The notes under the pieces were generated by a model that was not told the origin of the DNA, made no database searches, and saw only the letters and a list, made by a program, of their open reading frames with translations. Position numbers and translations under genes: made by a program. 64,000 nucleotides of DNA from JAIVJG01 sp964236735 (GTDB lineage: Bacteria; Acidobacteriota; Blastocatellia; Pyrinomonadales; Pyrinomonadaceae), in assembly GCA_964236735.1 (NCBI GenBank), contig CAXSFM010000019.1, positions 23,775 to 87,774 of the forward strand, given 5' to 3'. This document shows positions 26,440 to 34,355 of this stretch, in pieces (within the stretch, counting starts at the first letter, position 1; each line of letters begins with the position of its first letter).

Positions 26440-27525
26440 TTGGCGCAAAAAAAGCGTGGATGTGGATGCGTGGCGGCGGCGTTCCTGTTGGCGCTCGGCG
26501 TGGCGTCGGTCACTGGCTACTTTTTTTTCGGGCCGATGATTCGCGAGCGTTGGGCGAAGAAGACGCCGCCCGCTTCGGGCAAGGAGTTACAGGTTCACAT
26601 ACTTGATGTCGGACTCGGCGACTCGATTCTCATCATCGCGCCATCGGGTAAGACCGCGCTGATAGATGCGGGCGTGCCCGGCAGCGGCAAAAAGATTCTC
26701 GATGCCTTCAAACGCTACGGCGTGGATCACCTCGACCTCGTCGTCGCCACGCACGAACACGCCGACCACATCGGCGGGATGGACGAAATCTTGAAGGCCA
26801 CAAACGTCGGCGCGTTACTCTACAACGGCGCGGACGCTTACCCGACGAAAGAGTTTCAGGGTTTTCGTCAAGCGTTAAAAGATAAACAAATCACGCCCGT
26901 GAAGCCCGCGCCCGGACAGACTTACGATCTCGGCGACGGCGTCATTATCACCGCGCTCGCGCCCATTGACCCGCCGTTCACCGAAGGCGACATGCGCGGC
27001 GGCGGCAACGAGACGAACGCCAACTCCGTCGTCCTGCGTCTCGACTACGGCGCGTTCTCGATGCTGCTCGCGGGCGACGCAGAGGCGCAGACCGAACAGC
27101 GTCTCGCGAGCAAGAGCGCGCGTCTCTCCGCCGAAGTTCTCAAGGTCGCGCATCACGGCTCGAAGTACGCGACCTCCGACGACTTCATCAAGCGCGGCCA
27201 GTTCAAGGCCGCCATCATCTCGACGAGCGCAGACAACCGTTATGGCCTGCCCGCGCAGGACACACTGAACCGTTTGAAGGCTGCGAACGTGAAAGTCTAT
27301 CGCACGGACATGCAGGGCGAGATTTCCATCGCCACGCACGGCAAAGAGGGCGACATCAAAATCACCGCCGCGCGCGAGCCGAAGCCCAACGAAGACCTCT
27401 GGACGGGACGCGCGCCGCTTCGGGACGACTCCGCGCGACGCGGCTTCCTCGACTTCGGCGACCTCCCGCCCGCGCCCAAACCGACGCCGGAAAAAGTGAA
27501 GACGAAATCAACGAACGGAAGATAA
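26440..27525 (+). CDS. MBL-fold hydrolase, ComEC/Rec2 C-terminal-domain type, membrane-anchored
   Basis: A 361-residue protein with one N-terminal helix (AAAFLLALGVASVTGYFFF, about 12-30) and a metallo-beta-lactamase domain. The domain opens with VHILDVGLGDSILI, and its metal-binding motif is THEHADHIGG (His105, His107, Asp109, His110). Later ligands include LLAGDAEAQTEQ and VAHHGSKYA. Such domains in ComEC degrade or process DNA at the membrane; the stand-alone form has unknown substrate. It uses a TTG start with GGAGG 9 nt upstream. The last ~60 residues are Pro/Lys-rich. Confidence 0.9.
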   Translation: MAQKKRGCGCVAAAFLLALGVASVTGYFFFGPMIRERWAKKTPPASGKELQVHILDVGLGDSILIIAPSGKTALIDAGVPGSGKKILDAFKRYGVDHLDLVVATHEHADHIGGMDEILKATNVGALLYNGADAYPTKEFQGFRQALKDKQITPVKPAPGQTYDLGDGVIITALAPIDPPFTEGDMRGGGNETNANSVVLRLDYGAFSMLLAGDAEAQTEQRLASKSARLSAEVLKVAHHGSKYATSDDFIKRGQFKAAIISTSADNRYGLPAQDTLNRLKAANVKVYRTDMQGEISIATHGKEGDIKITAAREPKPNEDLWTGRAPLRDDSARRGFLDFGDLPPAPKPTPEKVKTKSTNGR

Positions 27526-27563
27526 ACGAAGTTGATGTAAGATGATTTTATGAGGATTAACGT

Positions 27564-27806
27564 ATGAGCGCTAACAGAGCCTACGAAGAAGTGATTGACT
27601 TTATCGCGGCTGGGACGAGTCCCGGCAATCTCATCGCGTTCCAACCGTCCGCAGAGGCGAAACAGCGTCTTCTCGACTTAATCGAGCGAGAGAAATCTGC
27701 TGCTCTTTCATCGGAGGAGAAGTCTGAGCTTGATCATTACACGCAGTTGGAGCACCTGATGCGATTAGCGAAGGCTCGCGCCCGACAGCATCTCTCACAT
27801 GAATAG
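27564..27806 (+). CDS. Small helical protein paired with HNH endonuclease
   Basis: An 80-residue charged helical protein (AKQRLLDLIEREKSAALSSE, then LDHYTQLEHLMRLAKARARQ). Its 3' end overlaps the HNH gene by 8 nt, so the two are coupled. The arrangement (small helical protein, then HNH protein) looks like an antitoxin/toxin-like or regulator/nuclease pair. I recall similar pairs in cyanobacteria, but function is unproven. Base use is AT-richer than in the purine genes on both sides. Confidence 0.75.
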   Translation: MSANRAYEEVIDFIAAGTSPGNLIAFQPSAEAKQRLLDLIEREKSAALSSEEKSELDHYTQLEHLMRLAKARARQHLSHE

Positions 27807-28209
27807 ATACGTCAGTGCGGAGCTTCGGCGATTGGTCGCCGCACGCGCCGAAAATCGGTGTGAATATTGTTTGATTCGTGAACAAGATACCTTCTTCGGA
27901 TGTGAAGTTGACCACATCGTCAGTCTTAAACATGGCGGTGAGACGACAGAAGATAATCTCGCTTATGCGTGTCTGGTCTGTAATCGGCAGAAGGGCAGCG
28001 ATCTCGGTTCAATTTCGCGATGGACAGGTGAGTTGATTCGATTCTTTAATCCCAGAACAGATCAATGGGAAACTCATTTCGAGTTGGATGGGGCAAACAT
28101 CAAACCGCTCACGGACATTGGTGAAGCTACCGCGCGAATATTTGAGTTCAACGGCGAAGAACGTATTTTAGAGCGCGAAAAGTTGATTGAACTGGGAAGA
28201 TACCCATAA
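27799..28209 (+). CDS. HNH endonuclease family protein
   Basis: A 136-residue nuclease. The HNH core is complete: the first zinc pair CEYC, then FGCEVDHIVSLKHGGETTED with the catalytic-type His, DNLAYACLVCNRQKGSD with the second Cys pair. The C-terminal part (DQWETHFELDGANIKPLTDI onward) is typical of small stand-alone HNH proteins near mobile or toxin-like modules. It probably cuts double-stranded DNA with a divalent metal. It is inserted between the MBL hydrolase and purM, and it overlaps the small gene before it. Confidence 0.9.
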   Translation: MNRYVSAELRRLVAARAENRCEYCLIREQDTFFGCEVDHIVSLKHGGETTEDNLAYACLVCNRQKGSDLGSISRWTGELIRFFNPRTDQWETHFELDGANIKPLTDIGEATARIFEFNGEERILEREKLIELGRYP

Positions 28210-28231
28210 CAATCATCTCTCTCTGAGACCC

Positions 28232-29266
28232 ATGAGCAAATCAATCACATATTCCGACGCGGGCGTCTCGATTGACGCGGCGAACGCGGCGGTCGAGCGC
28301 ATCAAGACGATGGCGCGCGGAACTTTCAACGTGCGGACGCTCTCCGAAATCGGCAGTTTCGGCGGGATGTTCGACGGCGCGTTTCCCGGCATGAGCGCGC
28401 CCGTCCTCGTCGCGTCAGCCGACGGCGTGGGGACGAAGCTGAAAATCGCGTTCCTCACCAATAAGCACGACACCATCGGGCGCGACCTCGTCAACCACTG
28501 CACGAACGACATTCTCGTGCAGGGCGCGCGCCCGCTTTTCTTTCTCGACTACGTGGCGGCGGGCGTGCTCGCGCCGGATGTGATCGTCTCAATCGTCGAA
28601 GGCGTCGCGCGCGGCTGTCGTGAAAACGGTTGCGTGCTTTTGGGCGGCGAGACCGCCGAGATGCCCGGCATGTATGCGGCGGGCGAGTACGATGTGGCGG
28701 GTTTCATCGTCGGCATCGTGGATAAAGACAAAGTGATTGACGGCCACTCAATCGCGCCCGGTGACGTGCTGCTCGCGCTGCCTTCCGCCGGTCTTCACAC
28801 CAACGGCTACTCGCTCGCGCGCAAACTCTTCTTCGAGATTGCAGGCTACGACGCCGACACGCATCTCGATGAACTCGGCATGACCATCGGAGACGCGCTG
28901 CTGCAACCGCATCTCAGTTACCTGCCCGCGCTCACGGGGCTGCTCGACACCGGCAAGCTCAAAGGTCTCGCGCACATCACCGGCGGGGGCTTGCTGGAAA
29001 ACATCCCGCGTATCCTGCCCGAAAATACCGCTGTCGAAATCACGCGCGGCTCGTGGCCTGTGCTTCCCGTCTTCAAAGTCATGCAGCGGCTCGGCAATGT
29101 CGCGGAAAGCGAGATGCACCGCACCTTCAACATGGGCGTCGGCATGGTCATCGTCTGCGCGCCTGCGGACGCCGCGACGATCACAGCGCATCTCTCCACG
29201 CTCAACGAAGCGTGCTATGAAATCGGGCGGGTGGTCGAAGGCGAACGCCACGTCACGCTCGTCTGA
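28232..29266 (+). CDS. purM: Phosphoribosylformylglycinamidine cyclo-ligase (AIR synthase)
   Basis: ATP-dependent ring closure of FGAM to AIR in purine synthesis. The 344-residue product opens MSKSITYSDAGVSIDAANAA. It shows the ATP-binding features SADGVGTKLKIAF and GGETAEMPGMY, with the conserved NDILVQGARPLFFLDY and HITGGGLLENIPRILP segments. Length is as expected for the family. The start at 28232 is set by homology; 15 in-frame codons upstream overlap the HNH gene end. The stop is followed 4 nt later by a perfect heptamer palindrome. Confidence 0.97.
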   Translation: MSKSITYSDAGVSIDAANAAVERIKTMARGTFNVRTLSEIGSFGGMFDGAFPGMSAPVLVASADGVGTKLKIAFLTNKHDTIGRDLVNHCTNDILVQGARPLFFLDYVAAGVLAPDVIVSIVEGVARGCRENGCVLLGGETAEMPGMYAAGEYDVAGFIVGIVDKDKVIDGHSIAPGDVLLALPSAGLHTNGYSLARKLFFEIAGYDADTHLDELGMTIGDALLQPHLSYLPALTGLLDTGKLKGLAHITGGGLLENIPRILPENTAVEITRGSWPVLPVFKVMQRLGNVAESEMHRTFNMGVGMVIVCAPADAATITAHLSTLNEACYEIGRVVEGERHVTLV

Positions 29267-29270
29267 AAGA

Positions 29271-29340
29271 GTTCAAGGTTCAAAGTTCAAGGTTCAAAGC
29301 CGGATTTCCAACTTTGAACCTTGAACTTTGAACCTTGAAC
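29271..29340. repeat. Perfect 28-bp inverted heptamer element, GTTCAAA/GTTCAAG family
   Basis: Left arm GTTCAAG, GTTCAAA, GTTCAAG, GTTCAAA (29271-29298), a 14-nt loop, and an exactly complementary right arm (29313-29340). The units alternate G and A at position 7 on both arms, so the arms are copies of one another. It lies between purM and the DUF433 gene. Confidence 0.95.
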
Positions 29341-29364
29341 TTTCCATTGCATACTATCCGGGTT

Positions 29365-29577
29365 ATGAACGCACAGATTATTTCTTCAACTCCTGACGTG
29401 ATGGGCGGCGCTCCGGTCTTCGCCGGGACGAGAGTGCCCGTGCAGACACTCCTCGATTATCTCAAAGGCGGCGAATCCATTGATGATTTCCTCGAAGGAT
29501 TTCCGACAGTCGCCAGAGAGCAAGTCATCGCGTTTTTGGAAGAAGCCGAAAAACAACTCATCAAAATGGTGGCGTGA
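29365..29577 (+). CDS. DUF433 antitoxin
   Basis: A 70-residue protein with the DUF433 pattern STPDVMGGAPVFAGTRVPVQ and LLDYLKGGESIDDFLEGFP, a winged-helix-type DNA-binding antitoxin. It is paired with the DUF5615 gene whose GTG start lies one base after the antitoxin stop. Such pairs are type II toxin-antitoxin modules, and the antitoxin is expected to repress its own promoter. The start at 29365 gives the family N-terminus (MNAQIISSTPD). It is placed between purM and purN, likely an insertion in the purine run. Confidence 0.92.
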   Translation: MNAQIISSTPDVMGGAPVFAGTRVPVQTLLDYLKGGESIDDFLEGFPTVAREQVIAFLEEAEKQLIKMVA

Positions 29578-29578
29578 C

Positions 29579-29899
29579 GTGCGGCTTCTGTTAGACGAAT
29601 GTATTGATCGGCGATTGTCACAGGAGTTGGTAGGGCACTCCGTCAGAACCGTGCCGCAGATGGGCTGGGCCGGGGTGAAGAATGGAAACCTCTTAACGCT
29701 CGCAGAGGCCGAGTTCGATGTCTTCATCACCGTTGACCGCAATCTCGCATTTCAACAAAACCTGCCGCAATTCAACATCGCTGTTTTGGTCTTGCACGCA
29801 CCGTCAAACCGGCTCGTGGATTTAAGACTTCTTGTCCCTCGAATACTTTCTTTGCTTCCCACTCTCGTTAAGGGCGTCGCGCAGAGTTTGCATTCTTAA
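29579..29899 (+). CDS. DUF5615 PIN-like toxin
   Basis: A 106-residue PIN-fold RNase-type protein starting with GTG. It carries the family pattern RLLLDECIDRRLSQEL with the early acidic pair, the motif GWAGVKNGNLLTLAE and the second acidic cluster DVFITVDRNLAFQQNL, then LVLHAPSNRLVDLR. The acidic residues fit a divalent-metal site for RNA cleavage. Coupling to the DUF433 antitoxin supports a toxin-antitoxin role. It ends 25 nt before purN. Confidence 0.92.
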   Translation: MRLLLDECIDRRLSQELVGHSVRTVPQMGWAGVKNGNLLTLAEAEFDVFITVDRNLAFQQNLPQFNIAVLVLHAPSNRLVDLRLLVPRILSLLPTLVKGVAQSLHS

Positions 29900-29924
29900 C
29901 TTCTGCTTTTGAAATTTTGAACTG

Positions 29925-30524
29925 ATGAAAATCGCCATCCTCATCTCAGGTCGCGGCTCGAATATGTCCGCGCTGGCGGACGCCGTGAACGACGGGCGTA
30001 TCCCCGGCGCGTCGGTGGCCGTCGTCTTGAGCGACCATGCGACGGCTGCCGGTTTGCGGCACGCGGCGGAGAGAGGCATCGAAGTGCTCGCCATCGAGCG
30101 TCGCGGGCGGGCGCGCGAGGAACACGAGCGGGAAATCATCGCGGCGTTGCGCGAGCGCGGAGTCGAACTCGTCTGCCTCGCCGGTTTCATGCGCCTGCTC
30201 TCGCCATATTTTATCGAAGCTTTTCGCGGACGCATCTTAAATATTCACCCGTCGCTCTTGCCCGCCTTTCCCGGCCTCGACGCGCAAGGCCAGGCCATCG
30301 CGCACGGCGTCAGAGTCTCCGGCTGCACCGTCCACTTTGTTGACGAGAGCCTCGACGGCGGCCCCATCATCACGCAGCGCGTCGTCGCGGTTCACGAAGA
30401 CGACACGCCCGACACGCTCGCCGCGCGCATCCTCCGCGAAGAGCATCGCGCCTACGCGGAAGCCCTCGCGCTCGTCGTCAGCGGCGATTACGAAATCACG
30501 GGGCGGCGCGTTATCAAGAAATAG
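29925..30524 (+). CDS. purN: Phosphoribosylglycinamide formyltransferase
   Basis: Transfers a formyl group from 10-formyl-THF to GAR in purine synthesis. The 199-residue enzyme opens MKIAILISGRGSNMSAL and has all catalytic residues: Asn106 and His108 (LNIHPSLLP) and Asp144 (DESLDGGPIITQ), the same numbering as in E. coli PurN. Its TAG stop shares its final G with the first heptamer of the next repeat element. It follows the DUF433/DUF5615 pair. Confidence 0.96.
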   Translation: MKIAILISGRGSNMSALADAVNDGRIPGASVAVVLSDHATAAGLRHAAERGIEVLAIERRGRAREEHEREIIAALRERGVELVCLAGFMRLLSPYFIEAFRGRILNIHPSLLPAFPGLDAQGQAIAHGVRVSGCTVHFVDESLDGGPIITQRVVAVHEDDTPDTLAARILREEHRAYAEALALVVSGDYEITGRRVIKK

Positions 30525-30623
30525 TTCAAAGTTTAAGGTTCAAAGTTCAAAGCTCAGATAATTCAGAGTTCGAGGTTATGGGCAAAGGTTTTGACTTTGA
30601 ACTTTGAACTTTGAACCTTAAAC
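30524..30623. repeat. Heptamer inverted-array element, GTTCAAA family
   Basis: Left units GTTCAAA, GTTTAAG, GTTCAAA, GTTCAAA (30524-30551), a 44-nt interior, then TTTGAAC three times and CTTAAAC (30596-30623). A perfect 21-bp stem forms between 30531-30551 and 30603-30623; even the divergent unit GTTTAAG is mirrored (CTTAAAC). It overlaps the purN stop codon and ends 8 nt before the tyrS ATG. Confidence 0.92.
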
Positions 30624-30631
30624 TCACATCC

Positions 30632-31852
30632 ATGACGATTGACGAGCAACTGGCATTCTTACGCAAAGGCACGACGGAGATTATTCGCGAGGAAGATTTA
30701 CGCGCGAAGTTGGAGCGGAGCGCACGCACCGGCGTGCCGCTCAGGGTAAAACTCGGAGCCGACCCGACCGCGCCGGACATTCATCTCGGCCACACGGTTG
30801 TCATCCATCGCCTGCGCGCGTTTCAGGAACTCGGCCACACGGTTATTTTCCTCATCGGCGATTTCACGGGACTCATCGGCGATCCGTCCGGCAAGAGCGC
30901 GACGCGCCCGCAACTGACGCGCGAGGAAATTAACGCTAACGCTGAGACGTACAAGAAACAAATCTTCAAGCTGCTCGACCCCGACAAAACTGAAATTCGT
31001 TTTAACTCCGAATGGATGGACGCGCTCGGCTCGGACGGTTTCATCCGTCTCGCCTCGCACGTCACGGTCAAGCAGATTTTAGAGCGCGAGGATTTCGCCA
31101 AGCGCATCAGCGAGGAGCGTCCCGTCGCGCTCCATGAGCTACTCTATCCGCTCGTGCAGGCTTACGATTCGGTCGCGCTCAAGGCGGACGTGGAACTCGG
31201 CGGAACGGATCAGAAATTCAATCTCCTGATGGGCCGTAACCTCCAACGCGAGTACGGGCAGAAGCCGCAGGTCTGCATCATCACGCCGCTTCTCGAAGGC
31301 ACGGACGGCGTCAACAAGATGTCGAAGTCGCTCGGCAATTACATCGGCATAGACGAACCCGCGCAGGAGATGTTCGGCAAGATTATGTCCATCTCGGACG
31401 AGCTGATGTGGCGTTACTATGAACTTCTGACAGACGCGAGCGTTGATGAGATCGCCGTGATGCGTGCGCTGTCTTCAGGCGGTGAGCATAACGCGCGTGA
31501 CTTCAAGGTCGGCCTCGCCAAACGCATCATCACGGACTTTCATTCCAGGTCAGTGGCAGACTCTGCTGAGGAAGAGTTCGTCCGCATGTTTCGTAATAAG
31601 GAAACACCGGACGAGGTAGAAGTACATACTCTTCCTTCCAACTACCCTCAAGGTTGGGATTTATCTTTCTTGCTGGTTACTGTTGGATTAGCAAGCTCAA
31701 AATCCGAAGCGCGTAGATTGATTCAACAAGGTGGTGTGTATATTGATGGTGAACGGCAGGCAATAGCTGTTTCCGTGACACTCTGGAAACCCAAAATGTC
31801 AGCTTTACTCAAAGTTGGCAAACGACGCTTTGTCCGCGTCAACTTCACGTAA
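30632..31852 (+). CDS. tyrS: Tyrosyl-tRNA synthetase
   Basis: Class I aminoacyl-tRNA synthetase charging tRNA-Tyr. The 406-residue product has the HIGH-type motif HLGH (51-54), KMSKS (229-233), an anticodon-binding helical domain and a C-terminal S4-type RNA-binding region (ASSKSEARRLIQQGGVYIDG). Its length and motifs fit the TyrRS group without the long N-terminal variant. The ATG at 30632 has no Shine-Dalgarno sequence; a heptamer array ends 8 nt upstream. From about 31550 to the stop the DNA is visibly AT-richer than the first 900 bases. Confidence 0.96.
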   Translation: MTIDEQLAFLRKGTTEIIREEDLRAKLERSARTGVPLRVKLGADPTAPDIHLGHTVVIHRLRAFQELGHTVIFLIGDFTGLIGDPSGKSATRPQLTREEINANAETYKKQIFKLLDPDKTEIRFNSEWMDALGSDGFIRLASHVTVKQILEREDFAKRISEERPVALHELLYPLVQAYDSVALKADVELGGTDQKFNLLMGRNLQREYGQKPQVCIITPLLEGTDGVNKMSKSLGNYIGIDEPAQEMFGKIMSISDELMWRYYELLTDASVDEIAVMRALSSGGEHNARDFKVGLAKRIITDFHSRSVADSAEEEFVRMFRNKETPDEVEVHTLPSNYPQGWDLSFLLVTVGLASSKSEARRLIQQGGVYIDGERQAIAVSVTLWKPKMSALLKVGKRRFVRVNFT

Positions 31853-31866
31853 AGGAGTTAAAAACT

Positions 31867-32310
31867 ATGTCTGAAGATAACAAGGCTTTTATCCGTCGCT
31901 GGTTTGAAGAGGTCTGGAACAAGGGACGCGAGGAAGCGATTGACGAGATGTTCGCGGAGGACGGCGTGGCTTACGGATTGTCGGGCGACGATAACGAACC
32001 TCTGCGCGGGCCAGCCGGCTTCAAGCCTTTCTTCCGGCAGTTCCGCGCGGCGTTCCCCGACATCGAGGTGGTCGTCGAAGACACGGTCTGCGAAGGCGAC
32101 AAGGTCGCGGCGCGCTGCACCGTGCGCGCCAAGCACCACGGCGACACGCTGGGATTTGCGGCGACGCACCGGCAGATGGAGATCACAGGGACAGGCATCG
32201 CGCGCGTCCGCGACGGCAAGATGGTCGAGGTGTGGAACAACTTCGACTTCATAAGCATGTACCGGCAACTCGGCGTGCTCCGTCTGGATGCCGCCGATCC
32301 GGGCGAGTAG
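31867..32310 (+). CDS. SnoaL-like/NTF2-like ester cyclase-family protein
   Basis: A 147-residue alpha+beta barrel protein with the usual opening FIRRWFEEVWNKGREEAIDE, then GPAGFKPFFRQFRAAFPDIE and HRQMEITGTGIARVRDGKMV near the C-terminus. NTF2-like folds of this sort include polyketide cyclases and many uncharacterised proteins; no catalytic set can be assigned. It lies 14 nt after tyrS with GGAG at 31854-31857, so it may be co-transcribed with it. Confidence 0.85.
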   Translation: MSEDNKAFIRRWFEEVWNKGREEAIDEMFAEDGVAYGLSGDDNEPLRGPAGFKPFFRQFRAAFPDIEVVVEDTVCEGDKVAARCTVRAKHHGDTLGFAATHRQMEITGTGIARVRDGKMVEVWNNFDFISMYRQLGVLRLDAADPGE

Positions 32311-32389
32311 GAATGTCCATGCGCCCGTACGAGAGACAAGCCACAAACTCACAAACGCATCTTAACAATAACGAACGGAGAAGTTTGAC

Positions 32390-33346
32390 GTGAAAAAAAC
32401 CCTCGCGGTCTTCATCCTCGCACTCGTCTGCGCCTCGACCTCTCTCGCGCAGAAATTGCACAAGCCCGAAGAATATTTGGCACGCGCCGTCACGCGACAG
32501 AAAGCGGGCGACGTGACCGGCGCGCTGGCCGACATAGACAGCGCCATCAATCTCTTGCCGAAGTACGCCGCCGCCTATGTTCTTCGCGGCAAAATTAAAA
32601 AGGATGCGGGCGATGCGACGGGCGCGCTCGCTGATTTCTCACGCGCTCTTGAACTCACCCCGAACGAGCCGCTGGCGTATTACAATCGCGGCTTCATGCG
32701 CCTTGAGCAGAAGGATTACGACGGAGCTATCAGCGACTTTGACAAGACGCTCGCGCTCCAGCCCAATCTGGCTATCGTCTTCACTAACCGCGCCGATGCC
32801 AAACGCGCGAAGGGCGATCTGGACGGCGCGCTCGCAGACTATACGAAGGCCATCGAGAGCAAGCCGGACACGCCGGACGCCTTCTACGGTCGCGGCATCA
32901 TTTATCAGTTGAAGGGCGAGCCGGCGAAGGCCGTCGCCAATTTCGACAAGAGCATCGAGTTGAACTCGCAGGTGGCAGATGTGTACTTCAACCGCGCCGT
33001 GGCGCGTGGCGCGGCGGGCGACGCGGAAGGCGCTATTAACGACTATGGCAAGGTCATCGAAATGGAGCCGCGCAACGCGGAGGCTTATCAGGCTCGCGGC
33101 AACGTGCGTCTCGACAAGGGCGACGTGGAGAACGCCGTAGCCGACTTCAACCACGCCATCGAGATCGCACCGCAACTGGCCGGAGCTTATGCCGCGCGCG
33201 GACTCGCGCGTCTCCGGCTCGGCCTCGATGACGAGGCGCAGAAAGATTTCGACCGCGCTCTCGAACTCGACAAGAGTTTGAAAGACTGGCTCGAACAGAG
33301 CATCCGTTACGTGAAATATCAGCGCGCAAAAAAGATGGACAAGTAA
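32390..33346 (+). CDS. Secreted tetratricopeptide-repeat protein
   Basis: A 318-residue protein with a signal peptide (MKKTLAVFILALVCASTSLA) followed by about eight TPR units (residues ~28-295). Consensus positions are clear in PLAYYNRGFMRLEQKDYDGA and DAFYGRGIIYQLKGEPAKAV. It is likely a periplasmic scaffold for protein complexes; no partner is obvious. GTG start with GGAG 9 nt upstream. The next gene, an RDD membrane protein, is 62 nt downstream on the same strand. Confidence 0.92.
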   Translation: MKKTLAVFILALVCASTSLAQKLHKPEEYLARAVTRQKAGDVTGALADIDSAINLLPKYAAAYVLRGKIKKDAGDATGALADFSRALELTPNEPLAYYNRGFMRLEQKDYDGAISDFDKTLALQPNLAIVFTNRADAKRAKGDLDGALADYTKAIESKPDTPDAFYGRGIIYQLKGEPAKAVANFDKSIELNSQVADVYFNRAVARGAAGDAEGAINDYGKVIEMEPRNAEAYQARGNVRLDKGDVENAVADFNHAIEIAPQLAGAYAARGLARLRLGLDDEAQKDFDRALELDKSLKDWLEQSIRYVKYQRAKKMDK

Positions 33347-33408
33347 CGATTGATGAGCGAGACGAAGTCAAGGCTTTACTATTTTCGTCGAACACTTCTC
33401 TAAATCTC

Positions 33409-34230
33409 ATGTCGCCAGCCATCACCACAGACGAAATTTTAATCATCGAGACGCCGGAGCGCGTGCCTCTGCATTTCGCGCTGGCGTCCATCGGCAATCG
33501 TTTTCTGGCCTGCGCGTTCGACCATTTTTTGCAACTTATCGTCATCGCGCTCGTCGCCGCCGTCTTCGTCTGGACGGGCAATCACATCGGTCTCTACGAG
33601 CGCGTGAAGGACGCGCCGAAGTGGGTGCTGGCGCTGTTGCTGCTCGCGGTCTTTCTCATCTGGTCGGGTTACTTCGTCGTCTTCGAGTGGTTGTGGAACG
33701 GGCAGACGCCGGGCAAGCGTTGGTTGAAACTTCGCGTCATCCGAGAGGACGGGCGACCCGTCACTTTCTGGGAAGCAGCGGCGCGCAATCTGCTCCGTAT
33801 CTTCGACATGGAGCCGTTTCCTTTTTACTCGGTCGGCCTCGTCTGCGTCTTCGTGAGCGGGAGCGACCAGCGCATCGGCGATATGGTGGCGGGCACGGTC
33901 GTCGTGCGCGAGCGCGAGGATCAAGCGCCGACGTTCGATCAAGTCTTCGCCGCGCCGACGAGCGACGCCGCGCTCCGCCGCACGTTCAAGCCCGTGCCCT
34001 TCACGGCGCAGTTGAGCGCGCTAACCGAGCGCGAGATCGAAGTCGTCGAAGCGTACCTGCGCCGCCGTTGGGATTTGACGGACGCGACCCGTCAATGGAT
34101 GGCTTGGCGAGTGGCGACGCCCGTCCTCTACAAAATCCGTCCCGTCTTTGACCCCGCCACGTTCACCTACGAAGGCTTCCTCGAAGAACTGCTCCACCGC
34201 TACCACGCCGAGCGACGCTTCACGGATTGA
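33409..34230 (+). CDS. RDD family membrane protein
   Basis: A 273-residue protein. The RDD domain (about 15-175) shows NRFLACAFDHFLQLIVIALV, a second helix (WVLALLLLAVFLIWSGYFVV), and the conserved WNGQTPGKRWLKLRVI segment with EAAARNLLRIFDM. The C-terminal ~100 residues are cytosolic. RDD proteins often stand beside SpoIIM, MoxR and DUF58 genes; here those are 20-30 kb away. One suggested role of the family is ion or sodium transport, but this is not established for this type. Confidence 0.9.
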   Translation: MSPAITTDEILIIETPERVPLHFALASIGNRFLACAFDHFLQLIVIALVAAVFVWTGNHIGLYERVKDAPKWVLALLLLAVFLIWSGYFVVFEWLWNGQTPGKRWLKLRVIREDGRPVTFWEAAARNLLRIFDMEPFPFYSVGLVCVFVSGSDQRIGDMVAGTVVVREREDQAPTFDQVFAAPTSDAALRRTFKPVPFTAQLSALTEREIEVVEAYLRRRWDLTDATRQWMAWRVATPVLYKIRPVFDPATFTYEGFLEELLHRYHAERRFTD

Positions 34231-34355
34231 ACTCATAGACGAAAAGAAAATCCCACGCCGTGCTTATTGAGAGCGGCGACGTGAGATGGGCTGTCTGTTG
34301 TTTGAACGATGAAGAATCTTGTTTGCGCGTCAACACGCGAACGTCCCTGACCGTC

